A stretch of 64,000 nucleotides of DNA from positions 2,542,001 through 2,606,000 of the forward strand of contig NZ_CP065997.1 in the NCBI RefSeq assembly GCF_016127315.1, in the 5' to 3' direction. Source of the DNA: Achromobacter deleyi. Lineage in GTDB: Bacteria; Pseudomonadota; Gammaproteobacteria; Burkholderiales; Burkholderiaceae_B. Positions 48,486-57,424 of the stretch are shown piece by piece. The notes beneath the pieces were generated by a model that had not been told where the DNA came from, did no database searches, and was given only the letters and a program-made list of their open reading frames with translations. Position 1 is the stretch's first letter, and each line of letters opens with the position of its first letter. The translations under genes and the position numbers were made by a program.

Positions 48486-49249
48486 TCCTCTACTCCTCGA
48501 TGATCTGGCATATTGCGTGTATCGCTGCGTATGCTCCCGTCTTCCATGTAGATGACACGATCGGCATGTTTCACCAGGCGCGGGTCATGGCTGACGCACA
48601 GTACGGTGGCCCCGCGCTTGCACGCGAAGCGGCGCATGATGTCGACCACGCGCTGCCCGTTTTCGGCGTCCAGCGAACTGGTCGGCTCGTCCGCGAACAG
48701 CAGGTCTGGCGCTTTGGCGATCGCACGGGCAATGGCCACCCGCTGCTTTTCCCCGCCGGAGAGCTGGGCGGGCCGCAAATGGGAGCGATGTGACAGCTGG
48801 ACCTCGTCCAGCGCATGCCTGGCAAGCGCGAGGCTGTCGGCGTTGCGGACTCCCAGATAGCCGAGCGGCAGTTGCACTTGCTCCAGCGCCGTGAGCGCCG
48901 GAAACAGATTGAACCCTTGAAACACGAACCCCGTGTGTCTCAGCCGGAAAGCCTCTTGCGCCTTGCGGCTCATGCTGCCAACGTCATGCCCGAGCGCCCG
49001 TGTATGGCCGCTATCTGGACGCTGAAGGCCGGAAAGCAAGGAAAGCAGGGTGCTTTTCCCGCATCCCGACGGACCTGAAATCAAAGTCAGTTCGCCGGGG
49101 TACACGTCCAACGACAGCCCTTGCAACACCGGTGCGTGTACCCCGCCCGAAGAAAAGGACTTCACGAGTCCGACCGCTTCCAGGCTAGGGGTGGCGACAG
49201 CATTGGCCGAGGGGCTATGCCGGCTGGGGTGTGACATATCCGAGTCCAT
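48482..49249 (-). CDS. ABC exporter ATPase, DevA/MacB-like
   Basis: 255 residues. Walker A SGPSGCGKSTLLSLLSGL near residue 63, FVFQGFNLFPALTALEQ, signature LSGGEKQRVAIARAIA, Walker B LLFADEPTSSLDAENG. This is the MacB/LolD/DevA type that works with FtsX-like permeases. The ATG at 49249 shares a base with the permease stop (TGATG); ATG 49237 is an alternative. The first 25 residues are polar and not conserved. Confidence 0.9.
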   Translation of the reverse strand: MDSDMSHPSRHSPSANAVATPSLEAVGLVKSFSSGGVHAPVLQGLSLDVYPGELTLISGPSGCGKSTLLSLLSGLQRPDSGHTRALGHDVGSMSRKAQEAFRLRHTGFVFQGFNLFPALTALEQVQLPLGYLGVRNADSLALARHALDEVQLSHRSHLRPAQLSGGEKQRVAIARAIAKAPDLLFADEPTSSLDAENGQRVVDIMRRFACKRGATVLCVSHDPRLVKHADRVIYMEDGSIRSDTRNMPDHRGVEE

Positions 49250-50385
49250 CAACGAAGCAACAAGGATGGGTCGGTGCGGAACAGGGCGCGAATGGCCATC
49301 AGGCTGGAAAGCAATGCCATCAACCCAATCATGACAATACAGGCCAGGGCCGCCGTCGGTGTCATGGCGACCGGGACGTGATAGGCTGCCGCGGCCGCCA
49401 ACAGAAGCGCGCTTGCGATAGCCGCAATCAGTAAGCCCAAGCCCCCTACCAGGCAAGCTTGTTCGATCACTACCCGGGAAAGCGCGTAGCGGCTGGCACC
49501 AAGGGCGTTGAGCGTGGCGTACTCGCGTGCCGATGCCGCTACGACAGCCGAGAACGATTGACTGGTGATCACGACACCGACGATGCAGACAATGAGCGCC
49601 ATGAACATTACAGCCGTCCCCGCGCCCGTATCCAGCAGCCAATAGCGCTGGGAGCGTTGCGCGAACTCCCGCGCCGTCCAAACCTGGAGTGGCCCGAAAC
49701 TCGAACCGACCTTGGCCAGTCTCGCATACGCCGCCTGGATACGACTGGAGTCGGCAAGGCGCGCAACGTAATAGGTTTTTCCTTGATTGGCCTGCTGCGG
49801 CGCAATGGCGGTTGCGGTTTCCAGCGACGCCAATACGTTCACCCCGCCCAGGCCGCGCAGGCCAGGCAGCGTGGCGACAACACGCACCGCGTAGCGATTG
49901 ATCCAGGCCCGCCCACCCACGCTCACACCCAGCGAATCGAGGTCTGCGCTGTCTACGATGACCGCGCCTGGCTCGCGCAGGCGTGCTCGGAGTTCCGGGG
50001 GAAGTAGCCTGGAGAAGAGCATCGCCTCGCGATCAGTCGAAATGCCGGATAAATACACGGATACGCTGCCCAATCCGGGAGACTCGGGGGTCCAATCGCC
50101 ATCGACCCATTGATAGGGCTCAACCGCCACGACGTCCGGGTCCATGCGTAACCACACCTCGGCATCCGCGCTTACAGAACGGCCGAAATTGACGCTCTGT
50201 GTGCCTGGATAGCCCGCCCAGATATGTCCCGAAGACTCCCGGACGTACAGGGCCGCCGTGCCGAATATTCCCAGTACCAAAGCTGCCTGGGTTGCCAGCA
50301 TCAAGCCGGTGAACCCCACGGATAGCACCACCGGCACGAAGCGTTTCCATTCGTGTATCAGTGTCTTGCGCGCCAGGGCGATCAT
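49249..50385 (-). CDS. ABC exporter permease, DevC/FtsX type
   Basis: 378 residues. One helix at about 20-42, a periplasmic MacB-like domain to about 255, then three helices (about 262-285, 310-335, 345-365). AASAREYATLNALGASRYAL near 285-305 is the FtsX-family cytosolic coupling segment. With the DevA-like ATPase and DevB-like adaptor it makes a tripartite exporter such as cyanobacterial DevBCA, which exports glycolipids. The cargo here is unknown. ATG 50385 overlaps the outer-membrane-factor stop. Confidence 0.87.
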   Translation of the reverse strand: MIALARKTLIHEWKRFVPVVLSVGFTGLMLATQAALVLGIFGTAALYVRESSGHIWAGYPGTQSVNFGRSVSADAEVWLRMDPDVVAVEPYQWVDGDWTPESPGLGSVSVYLSGISTDREAMLFSRLLPPELRARLREPGAVIVDSADLDSLGVSVGGRAWINRYAVRVVATLPGLRGLGGVNVLASLETATAIAPQQANQGKTYYVARLADSSRIQAAYARLAKVGSSFGPLQVWTAREFAQRSQRYWLLDTGAGTAVMFMALIVCIVGVVITSQSFSAVVAASAREYATLNALGASRYALSRVVIEQACLVGGLGLLIAAIASALLLAAAAAYHVPVAMTPTAALACIVMIGLMALLSSLMAIRALFRTDPSLLLR

Positions 50386-51776
50386 GGATTCGCTTCCCCG
50401 CCGTCGTCGAGCGGTGCGCCGCCCAACGCCTTGTATAGCGCGACGAACGCCAATGTTCTGGAGCCCCGCGCCAGTTCGGTCTTTGCCCGCGCTTCGAGAA
50501 AGGAACGCTTTTCCGCCAGCGTCTCGAAGTCGCTCGACAAGCCGAGCGCGGCCAGTTGGCGCTGTGCAGCGACGCGTCGAGCCTGCGCTTGGCCGGCTTC
50601 CTCCAGCGCCTGGACCCGCTCACGCAGTCGCTCAAGCGAAGACAATGCTTCTTCGACTTCGGATACTCCGGTCAGTACGGCCTGTTGGTATCCCAGTAAC
50701 GCCGCATCGATCCCACGCTCGCTGGCTACGACCTGGGCCCGTCGCACCCCCCAATCCCATAGCGGAATATCGATCGTTGGTCCCACTGACGGCACGAAGT
50801 TGCTGTTGGAGCGGCGATTCTGGGTGACGTTGTAGGAATATAGGATCGAGCCTCCCAGGCTTAGCCGCGGGTACATCGCCGCGCGGGCGATCCCCAGACT
50901 CGCGGCCGCCCGCAGCACTTCAGCCTCGGCTTCGCCAATATCTGGCCGGGTTCTAAGGAGATCAGCCGGAATGTCATGTAGAGCGAAAGACGTTAGCGTG
51001 CCTGGTTGCACGGCTTCGTACCACGCCGGGTCGGGACCGCTTCGGCCGAGCAGTAGCGCCAGCGCCCGCGCAGCACGGTCCGCCGTCAGGCGCATGGCGG
51101 CGAGTTCTGACTGCGTTTGCCAACGTTGCAGGCTGGCGGCATCCACCTCTTTTTGACTTCCGAGATGGGCGTTCAACCTGGTCAGGGTGAAACGTTCGGC
51201 TTTCGAGTCGATGGCTTGTATCTGACGCAGGATCTCTATCTGTCCATTCGCCACACCCAGATCGAGATAATTGCGCACCACTGCGGCGACGAGCGATACG
51301 CGCAGGCCTTGTTGGCGCGCCTCGGCCCGCTCCAAATCCGCCTGGGCCAGAATCCGTCCGCTCTCCGCGGCGCCGAACAGGCCCAATTCCCACGCCATGT
51401 CGAGGCCGACGTTGAAGTATGAATCCCGTGCGGCGGCATCCTTGGCTGGATGAGCACCTGCCGTAAGCCAGGGAAGGAATCGCGCATTCGCTCGGCCGGC
51501 AAGCTGACGTTCCGCTTCCAGCAGGCGGGCGGACTGAGCAAGGTCCAAATTGTGATGCAAGGCTTCTTCGACCAATCTGTTCAATCGGGAGTCGTCCAGC
51601 GCTTTCCACCAGGACCGCAAATCCACGGGCCGTCCTGCCGGCTCCGCCGGCTCCGACCAGGCGCTGGGCACCTGGCCGGGCATTTTCGGTACCGAAACGG
51701 CAGTGCAGCCGAGTTGCGTGGCAATGGCTAGCAGCGTGATAAAGCGGATCCTGGATAGAGCGGACGGGCTTGTCAT
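50382..51776 (-). CDS. Outer membrane factor (NodT/OprM-type efflux lipoprotein)
   Basis: 464 residues. Signal region ends near TQLGC-TAVSVP, a likely though non-ideal lipobox. Two OEP repeats follow: SWWKALDDSRLNRLVEEALH, NLDLAQSARLLEAERQLAG and later DIPADLLRTRPDIGEAEAEV, IARAAMYPRLSLGGS. ATG 51776 is set by the signal peptide. First gene of the eight-gene operon, 143 bases downstream of a response-regulator gene. It should form the channel for the DevBCA-like exporter. Confidence 0.9.
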   Translation of the reverse strand: MTSPSALSRIRFITLLAIATQLGCTAVSVPKMPGQVPSAWSEPAEPAGRPVDLRSWWKALDDSRLNRLVEEALHHNLDLAQSARLLEAERQLAGRANARFLPWLTAGAHPAKDAAARDSYFNVGLDMAWELGLFGAAESGRILAQADLERAEARQQGLRVSLVAAVVRNYLDLGVANGQIEILRQIQAIDSKAERFTLTRLNAHLGSQKEVDAASLQRWQTQSELAAMRLTADRAARALALLLGRSGPDPAWYEAVQPGTLTSFALHDIPADLLRTRPDIGEAEAEVLRAAASLGIARAAMYPRLSLGGSILYSYNVTQNRRSNSNFVPSVGPTIDIPLWDWGVRRAQVVASERGIDAALLGYQQAVLTGVSEVEEALSSLERLRERVQALEEAGQAQARRVAAQRQLAALGLSSDFETLAEKRSFLEARAKTELARGSRTLAFVALYKALGGAPLDDGGEANP

Positions 51777-51919
51777 GGGAAAATCGCGTGGCAGAAATCC
51801 ACCCGTGTCGATTGAATGGCCAATGCAAGGATCATCGTTGCCTGACGTTGCGCAGGCATGCGGTTTGTATGGAGAACTGATGGACGTGGAGTTTGGGGGG
51901 GGGAGATCGCCCGTTATTC

Positions 51920-52669
51920 CTATACGGGTTGCGGCATGCGCCGGTCGCTGGTGGCAAGGCTTGGCACAAATACGTAACCTTGTCCCCAGACTGTCTTGAT
52001 ACAAGAGGGGCCGGGATTTTTCCCGTTCAGCTTGCTGCGTAACTTGCACACGCATACATCGATCCTGGTCTTGCTGCCGATGTGCCTGGAGCGGGAGTCA
52101 CCCCGCGTCAGCCTTGTCAGCTCCTCTCGCGACAGGACTTTCCCCGCATGATTGGCCAATACCCACAAGATCTCGAACTCCGCCGTGGTGAGTGGCACGG
52201 TTGTGCCGTCGCCCCATATCGCCGAGCGGGTGCGGCGGTCGATGGTAAGCGCTCCGAGTACCAACTTGTCGCGTCGGATTTCCGCCGTGATCTGCCGGCG
52301 CAGCAGCGCGCGAATTCGTGCCAGCAATACCCGTGGCTGTACCGATTTGACGACATAATCATCTGCACCGGACTCCAGGGCCTGGATGTGGCTGCGACTG
52401 TCGCTGGCGGCGCTCAGCACCAGGATCGGAACCTCCGATGTAGCTCTGAGATCTTTGCATACTTGCAAGCCGTCGTAGTCAGGAAGCTGTAAATCGATAA
52501 TCGCTATCGCCGGACTGTGGTGTTCGAAGGCCCGCGTTGCATGCTCTCCTCGGTATGTCTGGGCAACCTCGAATCCGTGCAGGCTGAGGAACCGCGCGAC
52601 CAGGTTCGACATTTTCGGATCCTTTTCAATCAGCAGAACCTTTGTCGATTGAGCGGAGGCGAGGGACAT
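51920..52669 (-). CDS. OmpR/RstA-type response regulator without its own kinase gene
   Basis: 249 residues. The receiver has acidic residues EKDP (about 15-18), phospho-acceptor Asp59 in IIDLQLPDYDG, and the K in GADDYVVKSVQP. The C-terminal winged HTH (VPLTTAEFEILWVLANHAGK; IDVCVCKLRSKLNGKNPGPS) is of OmpR type. It lies directly upstream of the exporter operon and downstream of the kinase gene (246-base gap with no gene). It may be a second partner of that kinase or an orphan regulator of the export operon. Confidence 0.87.
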   Translation of the reverse strand: MSLASAQSTKVLLIEKDPKMSNLVARFLSLHGFEVAQTYRGEHATRAFEHHSPAIAIIDLQLPDYDGLQVCKDLRATSEVPILVLSAASDSRSHIQALESGADDYVVKSVQPRVLLARIRALLRRQITAEIRRDKLVLGALTIDRRTRSAIWGDGTTVPLTTAEFEILWVLANHAGKVLSREELTRLTRGDSRSRHIGSKTRIDVCVCKLRSKLNGKNPGPSCIKTVWGQGYVFVPSLATSDRRMPQPV

Positions 52670-52915
52670 AGTCAGTTCCTTTGGTCGAGAGATGTTCGCG
52701 ACCGCGGCAAAATTGCCGGATAGGGAAAGTATGTCGAGAGCATGACCCACGCACGTGGTGGTTCAGTGCATGCTTTGCGGAGGTTTGATGTAGTGGATCG
52801 TCAAATACGCGTTTCGCATCTGGTTCGACGGAACTCGTCTTGCCCGAAGGAGAGGCGTCCGAGCCAGGCAGGCGCGGGACGATGCCGCCGGTTTGATGGA
52901 GGCCCGAGCGTAGCG

Positions 52916-54016
52916 CTACGAGTCCGCCGTCTTGTCGCTAGCCGACAGTGCGATGGGCCAGCGTAGTTCGAAGCAAGAACCGCCGGCCGCGGACGGGTGG
53001 CACGACGCACGACCTCCGTGCGCCTGGGCGATGGCTGCGGCTACGGCCAGGCCCAACCCGCTTCCGCCACTACTACCGGTGTCCTTGCCGTCAGTCCGCT
53101 GCAGGCGTCGAAATGCGGTAAATACCTGCGAAGCAAACTCCTTCGGGATGCCGGGGCCTTCATCTTCAACCTGCAAGATGCTCCATTCATCCTCCAGCCG
53201 AGTCCGGATAGTGACCACGCCGGGCACCGCATGCCGGCGCACATTCTCAAGCAGCGCGAGCAGCGCTTGGCGGATGCGCACTGGGTCGCATAGTACGGCT
53301 CCCGCTTGCAGATCGAGTTCTGGGCGATGGCCCGATGCCTGCAGGGCATGCGTGCAGAAATCAACCACTGAGGCCACCTCGATGGAAAGATCGGTCTCTT
53401 GGATGTGCAAATCGAGATGCCCGTTTTCGGCCAGGCTGACCGCGCGCAGGTCTTCGATCAGTCGCGATAGGCCCTCAACCTGTGCCAACAGGCTGCGGAA
53501 CAGAGATTCTTCGGGATAGAAAACGCCTTCCGCCAACCCTTGCAGGCGCCCGCGCAGAATCGTTACTGGCGTGCGCAATTCGTGGGCAATTGCCGCATTC
53601 CAGAAAGAGCGCTCGTGAGTCATGCGCTGCAATTGGCTGGCGAGCGCATTGAAGTCATCCGCCAGCGCGGACGCCTCTCCAAGTGAACGGTCGCCCGCAT
53701 CCGCGCGCGCGCTCAGATCGCCGTTGGCCACCAGACGGATGCTGTTGGCGAGCGAATTGAGTGGAACCAGGATGCGTCGCGCCAAATGAAGGGCGACAAC
53801 GGCGGCCAGCACTAATGCAACCACCGTGGTCAATATCATCCAGACCCACTCGACATCCGTCACCTCCCATTCAGACGTCTCTGTGATGGTCTCGGGCCAA
53901 TACTTGTCCGCGAGGTAAAACACGGCATAGGAGGTCAATATCAGGAACAGCACCACCCCAAACGCCAGGGCAACCATGCTCAGCACGATCTGGCGGCTCA
54001 GTCCGGCAGGTTTCAT
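52916..54016 (-). CDS. Sensor histidine kinase, AdeS/BaeS-like
   Basis: 366 residues. Two transmembrane helices (about 12-34 and 57-79) flank a short periplasmic loop; HAMP about 80-133; dimerisation/phospho-acceptor IAHELRTPVTILRG with His145; ATPase motifs LLENVRRHA (N box), VEDEGPGIP, FTAFRRL and GGSGLGLAVAAAIAQAHGG. It overlaps the AdeR-like regulator by four bases, so the two form an operon. The short loop suggests membrane-stress or small-compound sensing. Confidence 0.9.
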   Translation of the reverse strand: MKPAGLSRQIVLSMVALAFGVVLFLILTSYAVFYLADKYWPETITETSEWEVTDVEWVWMILTTVVALVLAAVVALHLARRILVPLNSLANSIRLVANGDLSARADAGDRSLGEASALADDFNALASQLQRMTHERSFWNAAIAHELRTPVTILRGRLQGLAEGVFYPEESLFRSLLAQVEGLSRLIEDLRAVSLAENGHLDLHIQETDLSIEVASVVDFCTHALQASGHRPELDLQAGAVLCDPVRIRQALLALLENVRRHAVPGVVTIRTRLEDEWSILQVEDEGPGIPKEFASQVFTAFRRLQRTDGKDTGSSGGSGLGLAVAAAIAQAHGGRASCHPSAAGGSCFELRWPIALSASDKTADS

Positions 54017-54747
54017 TCGGCGCCCAGCAGTTTGTAGCCAACACCGCGAATCCCGACCGGGATGCCCTCTATGCCGACATCCTCCAACTTCTTGCGAAGC
54101 TTGCTTATATGGCTGTCCACAGTGCGTTCCAGCGAGTCGCCTTCCGGCAGGCAGGACGCCAGCAATTCGGCCCGCGTGCAGACCTTTCTCGGCGCGCGCG
54201 CCAGATGTGTCAGGAGTCGGAATTCGGTGAGCGTCACGCTGACTATCTGGGGTTGCCCATCCACGCTGACGGTGACCACATGCTGGTCCAGGTCGATTTC
54301 AAAGGGAGAGACCCGCAGTATCCGGCCATTATCCGTGGGGCCAGCCATCGAGCGGCGCAGGACGGCCTGTGTGCGTGCGACAACCTCTGCCGGATTGAAC
54401 GGTTTGACCACATAATCATCAGCGCCAAAGCGCAGCCCCATCAACTTGTCGACGTCCTGATCCATGGCCGTCAGCATAATGACCGGGGTATTGCCTCGAT
54501 GGCGGATTTCGGCGAGCACTTTCCAGCCGTCCACTTTAGGCATTTGCACGTCAAGCAGTACAAGGTCCGGCTTCATCGCCAGGTGCATATCCAATGCCCG
54601 GCGGCCGTCAGCCGCATGGCAAGTTCGTAGCCCGGCGCGCTTCAGATAGGCCTGCAGGATGTCTGCGATCTCCAGCTCGTCTTCGGCGATGAGGATCAAG
54701 GCCTGGTGGTCTGCGTAACTACCAAGCGAGGAGGTATCGGTGGACAT
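54013..54747 (-). CDS. Response regulator, AdeR/BaeR-like
   Basis: 244 residues. Receiver: AEDELEIADILQAYLKRAGL, Asp66 in LLDVQMPKVDG, MLTAMDQDVDKLMGLRFGAD then DYVVKPFNPAEVVARTQAVL. DNA-binding: LERTVDSHISKLRKKLEDVG and IRGVGYKLLG. The run around VDKLMGLRFGADDYVVKPFN is strikingly like AdeR, the RND-efflux regulator of Acinetobacter. ATG 54747 fits the usual N-terminus. No intact RND pump is near, but an outer-membrane-factor remnant lies just upstream. Confidence 0.9.
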   Translation of the reverse strand: MSTDTSSLGSYADHQALILIAEDELEIADILQAYLKRAGLRTCHAADGRRALDMHLAMKPDLVLLDVQMPKVDGWKVLAEIRHRGNTPVIMLTAMDQDVDKLMGLRFGADDYVVKPFNPAEVVARTQAVLRRSMAGPTDNGRILRVSPFEIDLDQHVVTVSVDGQPQIVSVTLTEFRLLTHLARAPRKVCTRAELLASCLPEGDSLERTVDSHISKLRKKLEDVGIEGIPVGIRGVGYKLLGAE

Positions 54748-55132
54748 GACGGCAGTTGCGAGGGGTGGGGTTATCGATGCCGCCATCATATCTCCACACA
54801 ATACCGGCGTAAACGCCACCCCGAGCCTTCAGCATGCGGCCATGCTTGCGTGCAGATCGGCAGCGAAGGGCACGGACGGGAAGGAATCTCCAAATGATAT
54901 TTGCAGGTCTGTGCCGCGGTTCGAGTGCGTTCGAGATTGATTTTTTCGGGCGTGTCCGCGCACGGTCCGAAGCGGCGTTCGCCCGTTCCGGCGGGCGCAT
55001 CAGAATAGTGAATTGGAGGCATCCCAGGCGCGCAATGCGTTGCGATTTCTGGTCGGGACGGCGCTTCCGGCTGGAGGCCTCTGACGAGGCTGGGCAGCGG
55101 ACGACCCATGAAGAGCAGCCTCGCGTATCCCT
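54748..55132. other. Divergent intergenic region, mostly empty
   Basis: 385 bases between the AdeR-like gene (minus) and the MFS gene (plus). Apart from a short outer-membrane-factor-like stretch (54921-54989) I see no supported gene. Promoters for both flanking genes must lie here, but no convincing -35/-10 pair was identified. Confidence 0.5.
54921..54989 (+). pseudogene. Short remnant of an OprM/AdeK-type outer membrane factor
   Basis: SSAFEIDFFGRVRARSEAAF, then ARS, reads like the conserved FEIDFFGRVR(A/S)LSEAA core of RND outer membrane factors. Homology is lost on both sides within a few residues. Neighbouring an AdeRS-like system, it may mark a deleted efflux operon. The fragment is short, so confidence is moderate. 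Confidence 0.5.
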
Positions 55133-56404
55133 ATGACCGACCCGTTCGATAAGCCGGACACGGGAGGGGCGTTCCAGCATTTGTCATGGGGGCAAAGGGC
55201 GCGGGGGCGCCTGCGTGCCGGATGGGTGGCGAGTTGCCGGGCGTTGTCACGGCTTGGTACTTCAGTGACCCAGTTCGCCTTGTTGTGGTGGATCGCCGAC
55301 ACGACGGGGAGCGCGGCGGCAATCTCCGCTGCGGCGTTGGCCGCCCTGTTGCCACGAGCGTTGCTATTCCCGGTGAGCCGGGCGCTCATGCTCCGCCATG
55401 GCTTGCGGCTGCCGACCATCATTGGCAGTCTTGTCGTAGCGCTACTCGTGCCGTTGCTGATGTTGTTGATGTCCGGTGAGCGCATCGAGCTTTGGCATGC
55501 TTACGCAACGATGGCCTTGCTCAGCGCCTTGCAGGCGTTCCAGCGGTCGGCAGATGACGGTGACTTTTCGATTCTCGTGCCTGGCGGCTTGGTTGCGCGA
55601 GGCGCGAAGCGGGGTGATGCGGCACAGCGAGTCTCTCTGGTTGTCGCCGCTCCGCTTGGGGCATTTTTACTTCACATCCTGGCGCCCGGCCAGGTAATGG
55701 CGAGTGCCGTGTCGACGGCTTTGCTTGGCCTCGTACCCTTGGTGTGCTTTGACGGGAGGCGGAAGAGTTCCCATGCCGTTCGCGGCAAGGGGCCGTGGGA
55801 AGAATTCCGGAAGGACGCTAGTCTGAGTTGGCATACGCAGGGGCTGCGTCAGCTGTGCGTGATGCTCGGCGCGATGGCGCTGGTGACCACGGCCGCCTTC
55901 GCGTTGATGCCCTTGCTCGTCAAGGACCATTTTGGCGGCGGAGCGGGCCAGTTCGCCTGGTTGCAAGTGTTGACGGGCATGGGCATCGGGTTGGGTCGCC
56001 TGTTGATGGCGGCCATGGCTCCTCGGCGTTCCGTGCGGTGGGTCCTGGGTGGCTTTTCGGTTTGTTCGGTTTCAATTGTGCTTGCAGCGATGGCGCCGAG
56101 TGGCCTGTTCGGCGTGGCGGCCGCCTGGTGGGTGATGTGTGGAATTACTTTCGCGTTCGGGGTGACACCAGTGGCCGAGCTGCTGCGGGCGGCGACGCCG
56201 ATTCACCTGCGGAGGCGGGCGCTATCGGGGATCATGGCGATCGTTGCACTCGCTGCGCCGCTGGGCCTTGTCGTGGCAGGGGGCGTGGGGGAATGGCTGG
56301 GGATACGCGCGGTCTTCGTCATGATCGGTCTGGTAGGGCTGGGAACCTGCCTTGCCGGAGGGCTTTCCTCGTCCCTGGCAGCCCTCGATGAACAGGGAAC
56401 GTAG
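55133..56404 (+). CDS. MFS transporter, macrolide/drug-efflux-like
   Basis: 423 residues, about 12 helices. RLGTSVTQFALLWWIADTTG near 42-61 is typical of the MefA/enterobactin-exporter-like branch of MFS. The loop after helix 2 (RALMLRHGLRLP) takes the place of the usual motif A. A central cytosolic loop near 205-235 (RRKSSHAVRGKGPWEEFRKD) separates the halves. It is divergent from the AdeRS-like genes and could export a drug or a siderophore-like product. Substrate unknown. Confidence 0.85.
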   Translation: MTDPFDKPDTGGAFQHLSWGQRARGRLRAGWVASCRALSRLGTSVTQFALLWWIADTTGSAAAISAAALAALLPRALLFPVSRALMLRHGLRLPTIIGSLVVALLVPLLMLLMSGERIELWHAYATMALLSALQAFQRSADDGDFSILVPGGLVARGAKRGDAAQRVSLVVAAPLGAFLLHILAPGQVMASAVSTALLGLVPLVCFDGRRKSSHAVRGKGPWEEFRKDASLSWHTQGLRQLCVMLGAMALVTTAAFALMPLLVKDHFGGGAGQFAWLQVLTGMGIGLGRLLMAAMAPRRSVRWVLGGFSVCSVSIVLAAMAPSGLFGVAAAWWVMCGITFAFGVTPVAELLRAATPIHLRRRALSGIMAIVALAAPLGLVVAGGVGEWLGIRAVFVMIGLVGLGTCLAGGLSSSLAALDEQGT

Positions 56405-56499
56405 CGCAGGCCTTTCTAGTCGCCTCCATCCAATATCCATGATTCCCTGGAACAATCACGATGCAGGTGGAGCAAGCTTCCGGAATTTTCCTGGCTATC

Positions 56500-56770
56500 T
56501 TCAAGCTGGCCGTCCTTGCATGGGCAACTTGATCCGCAATGCAATGGATCACGCCGCACGCGCCACGCTGACTGTCAGCGCAATCGCAGGTGGAATTGAG
56601 TTGCGGGATACTGGCAAGGGCGTAAATCCGTCGACCTTGCCGTTTATTTTTGATCGCGGCTTTACCGCCAGGCAGCCGGATGGCCATGCTGGCGATAAGA
56701 CGACCTGGGGTTGGCTCCCGCTTCCTGGGCTTGCAGTGGAAACGGCCGGGTGCGGAGCTTGGGATTCATT
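56500..56770 (+). pseudogene. Histidine kinase ATPase-domain remnant
   Basis: MGNLIRNAMDHAARATLTVS, then GGIELRDTGKGVNPSTLPFIF with DRGF, correspond to the N box, G1 box and F box of a HATPase_c domain; the G2 region (GLGL) survives only in a neighbouring frame near 56700. No sensor, HAMP or phospho-acceptor part remains. The 382-base gap between the MFS and GNAT genes holds only this fragment. Confidence 0.7.
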
Positions 56771-56786
56771 CATCAAAGGAAAAGCA

Positions 56787-57344
56787 ATGGAGACGATTAC
56801 GTCAAGCCGCCTTGTCTTGAGGCCCTTCGCTCAGCGAGATGCCGCGGACTATTTCGAGTACATGCAGGAACCCGTTGCAAGCTGCTTCCTGTCGCTAACG
56901 CTCACGAACTTGAAGGATGCCGAGCACGAAGTCGCAAAGCGGAGCACCGACGAACAAAGCCTCGCGGTATGTTTGCGCTCCTCTGGCAAGCTCATCGGGG
57001 ATCTCTTTGCCGAGCCGGAGGGCGACACCTTCTCGGTGGGATGGAATTTCAATCCCGCTTTCGGGGGAAAGGGCTATGCGTTCGAAGGCGTGGCCGAGAT
57101 GTTCGCCCACCTTTTTACCGGGCGCGCGGCGCGTAGGTTGTATGCCTATGTGGAAGACACCAACCTTCGTTCTCGAAGACTGTGCGAACGACTCGGGATG
57201 CGTCAGGAGGGGGTCTTCCAGGAGTTCATATCTTTCAGGAACGATGAAAATGCCGTTCCGATCTACGAGAACACCATGCAGTTCGCCCTTCTCAGGCGCG
57301 AGTGGTTAGCCCGGGGCGGGAGCGCGCGCTCCGTGCCTCTTTAG
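56787..57344 (+). CDS. GNAT N-acetyltransferase, RimJ/RimL-like
   Basis: 185 residues. ITSSRLVLRPFAQRDAADYF at the start, GWNFNPAFGGKGYAFEGVAE (acetyl-CoA binding, Gly-rich) near 88-107, and VEDTNLRSRRLCERLGMRQE near 127-146 are typical of the Acetyltransf_3 group. The ATG at 56787 has AAAGGAAAAGC upstream. An in-frame reading continues upstream through the kinase remnant and is not part of the gene. The acceptor is unknown. Confidence 0.85.
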   Translation: METITSSRLVLRPFAQRDAADYFEYMQEPVASCFLSLTLTNLKDAEHEVAKRSTDEQSLAVCLRSSGKLIGDLFAEPEGDTFSVGWNFNPAFGGKGYAFEGVAEMFAHLFTGRAARRLYAYVEDTNLRSRRLCERLGMRQEGVFQEFISFRNDENAVPIYENTMQFALLRREWLARGGSARSVPL

Positions 57345-57424
57345 GTTCGGCCCGGGGAGGGGCCTTCGGAGGGCGCACGTCGGCATGGTGTCGTGTTCGC
57401 AGGCTCGGAGCGTCGCCGTGGTAG

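Noticed and set aside
51895..51903. Nine-G run next to the response-regulator stop
   Set aside because: A possible slippage tract, but it lies outside coding sequence just past the stop and nothing indicates phase variation.
52747..52758. CCACG-CA-CGTGG palindrome between regulator and kinase genes
   Set aside because: Short, isolated, and over 70 bases from a start; no reason to call it an operator.
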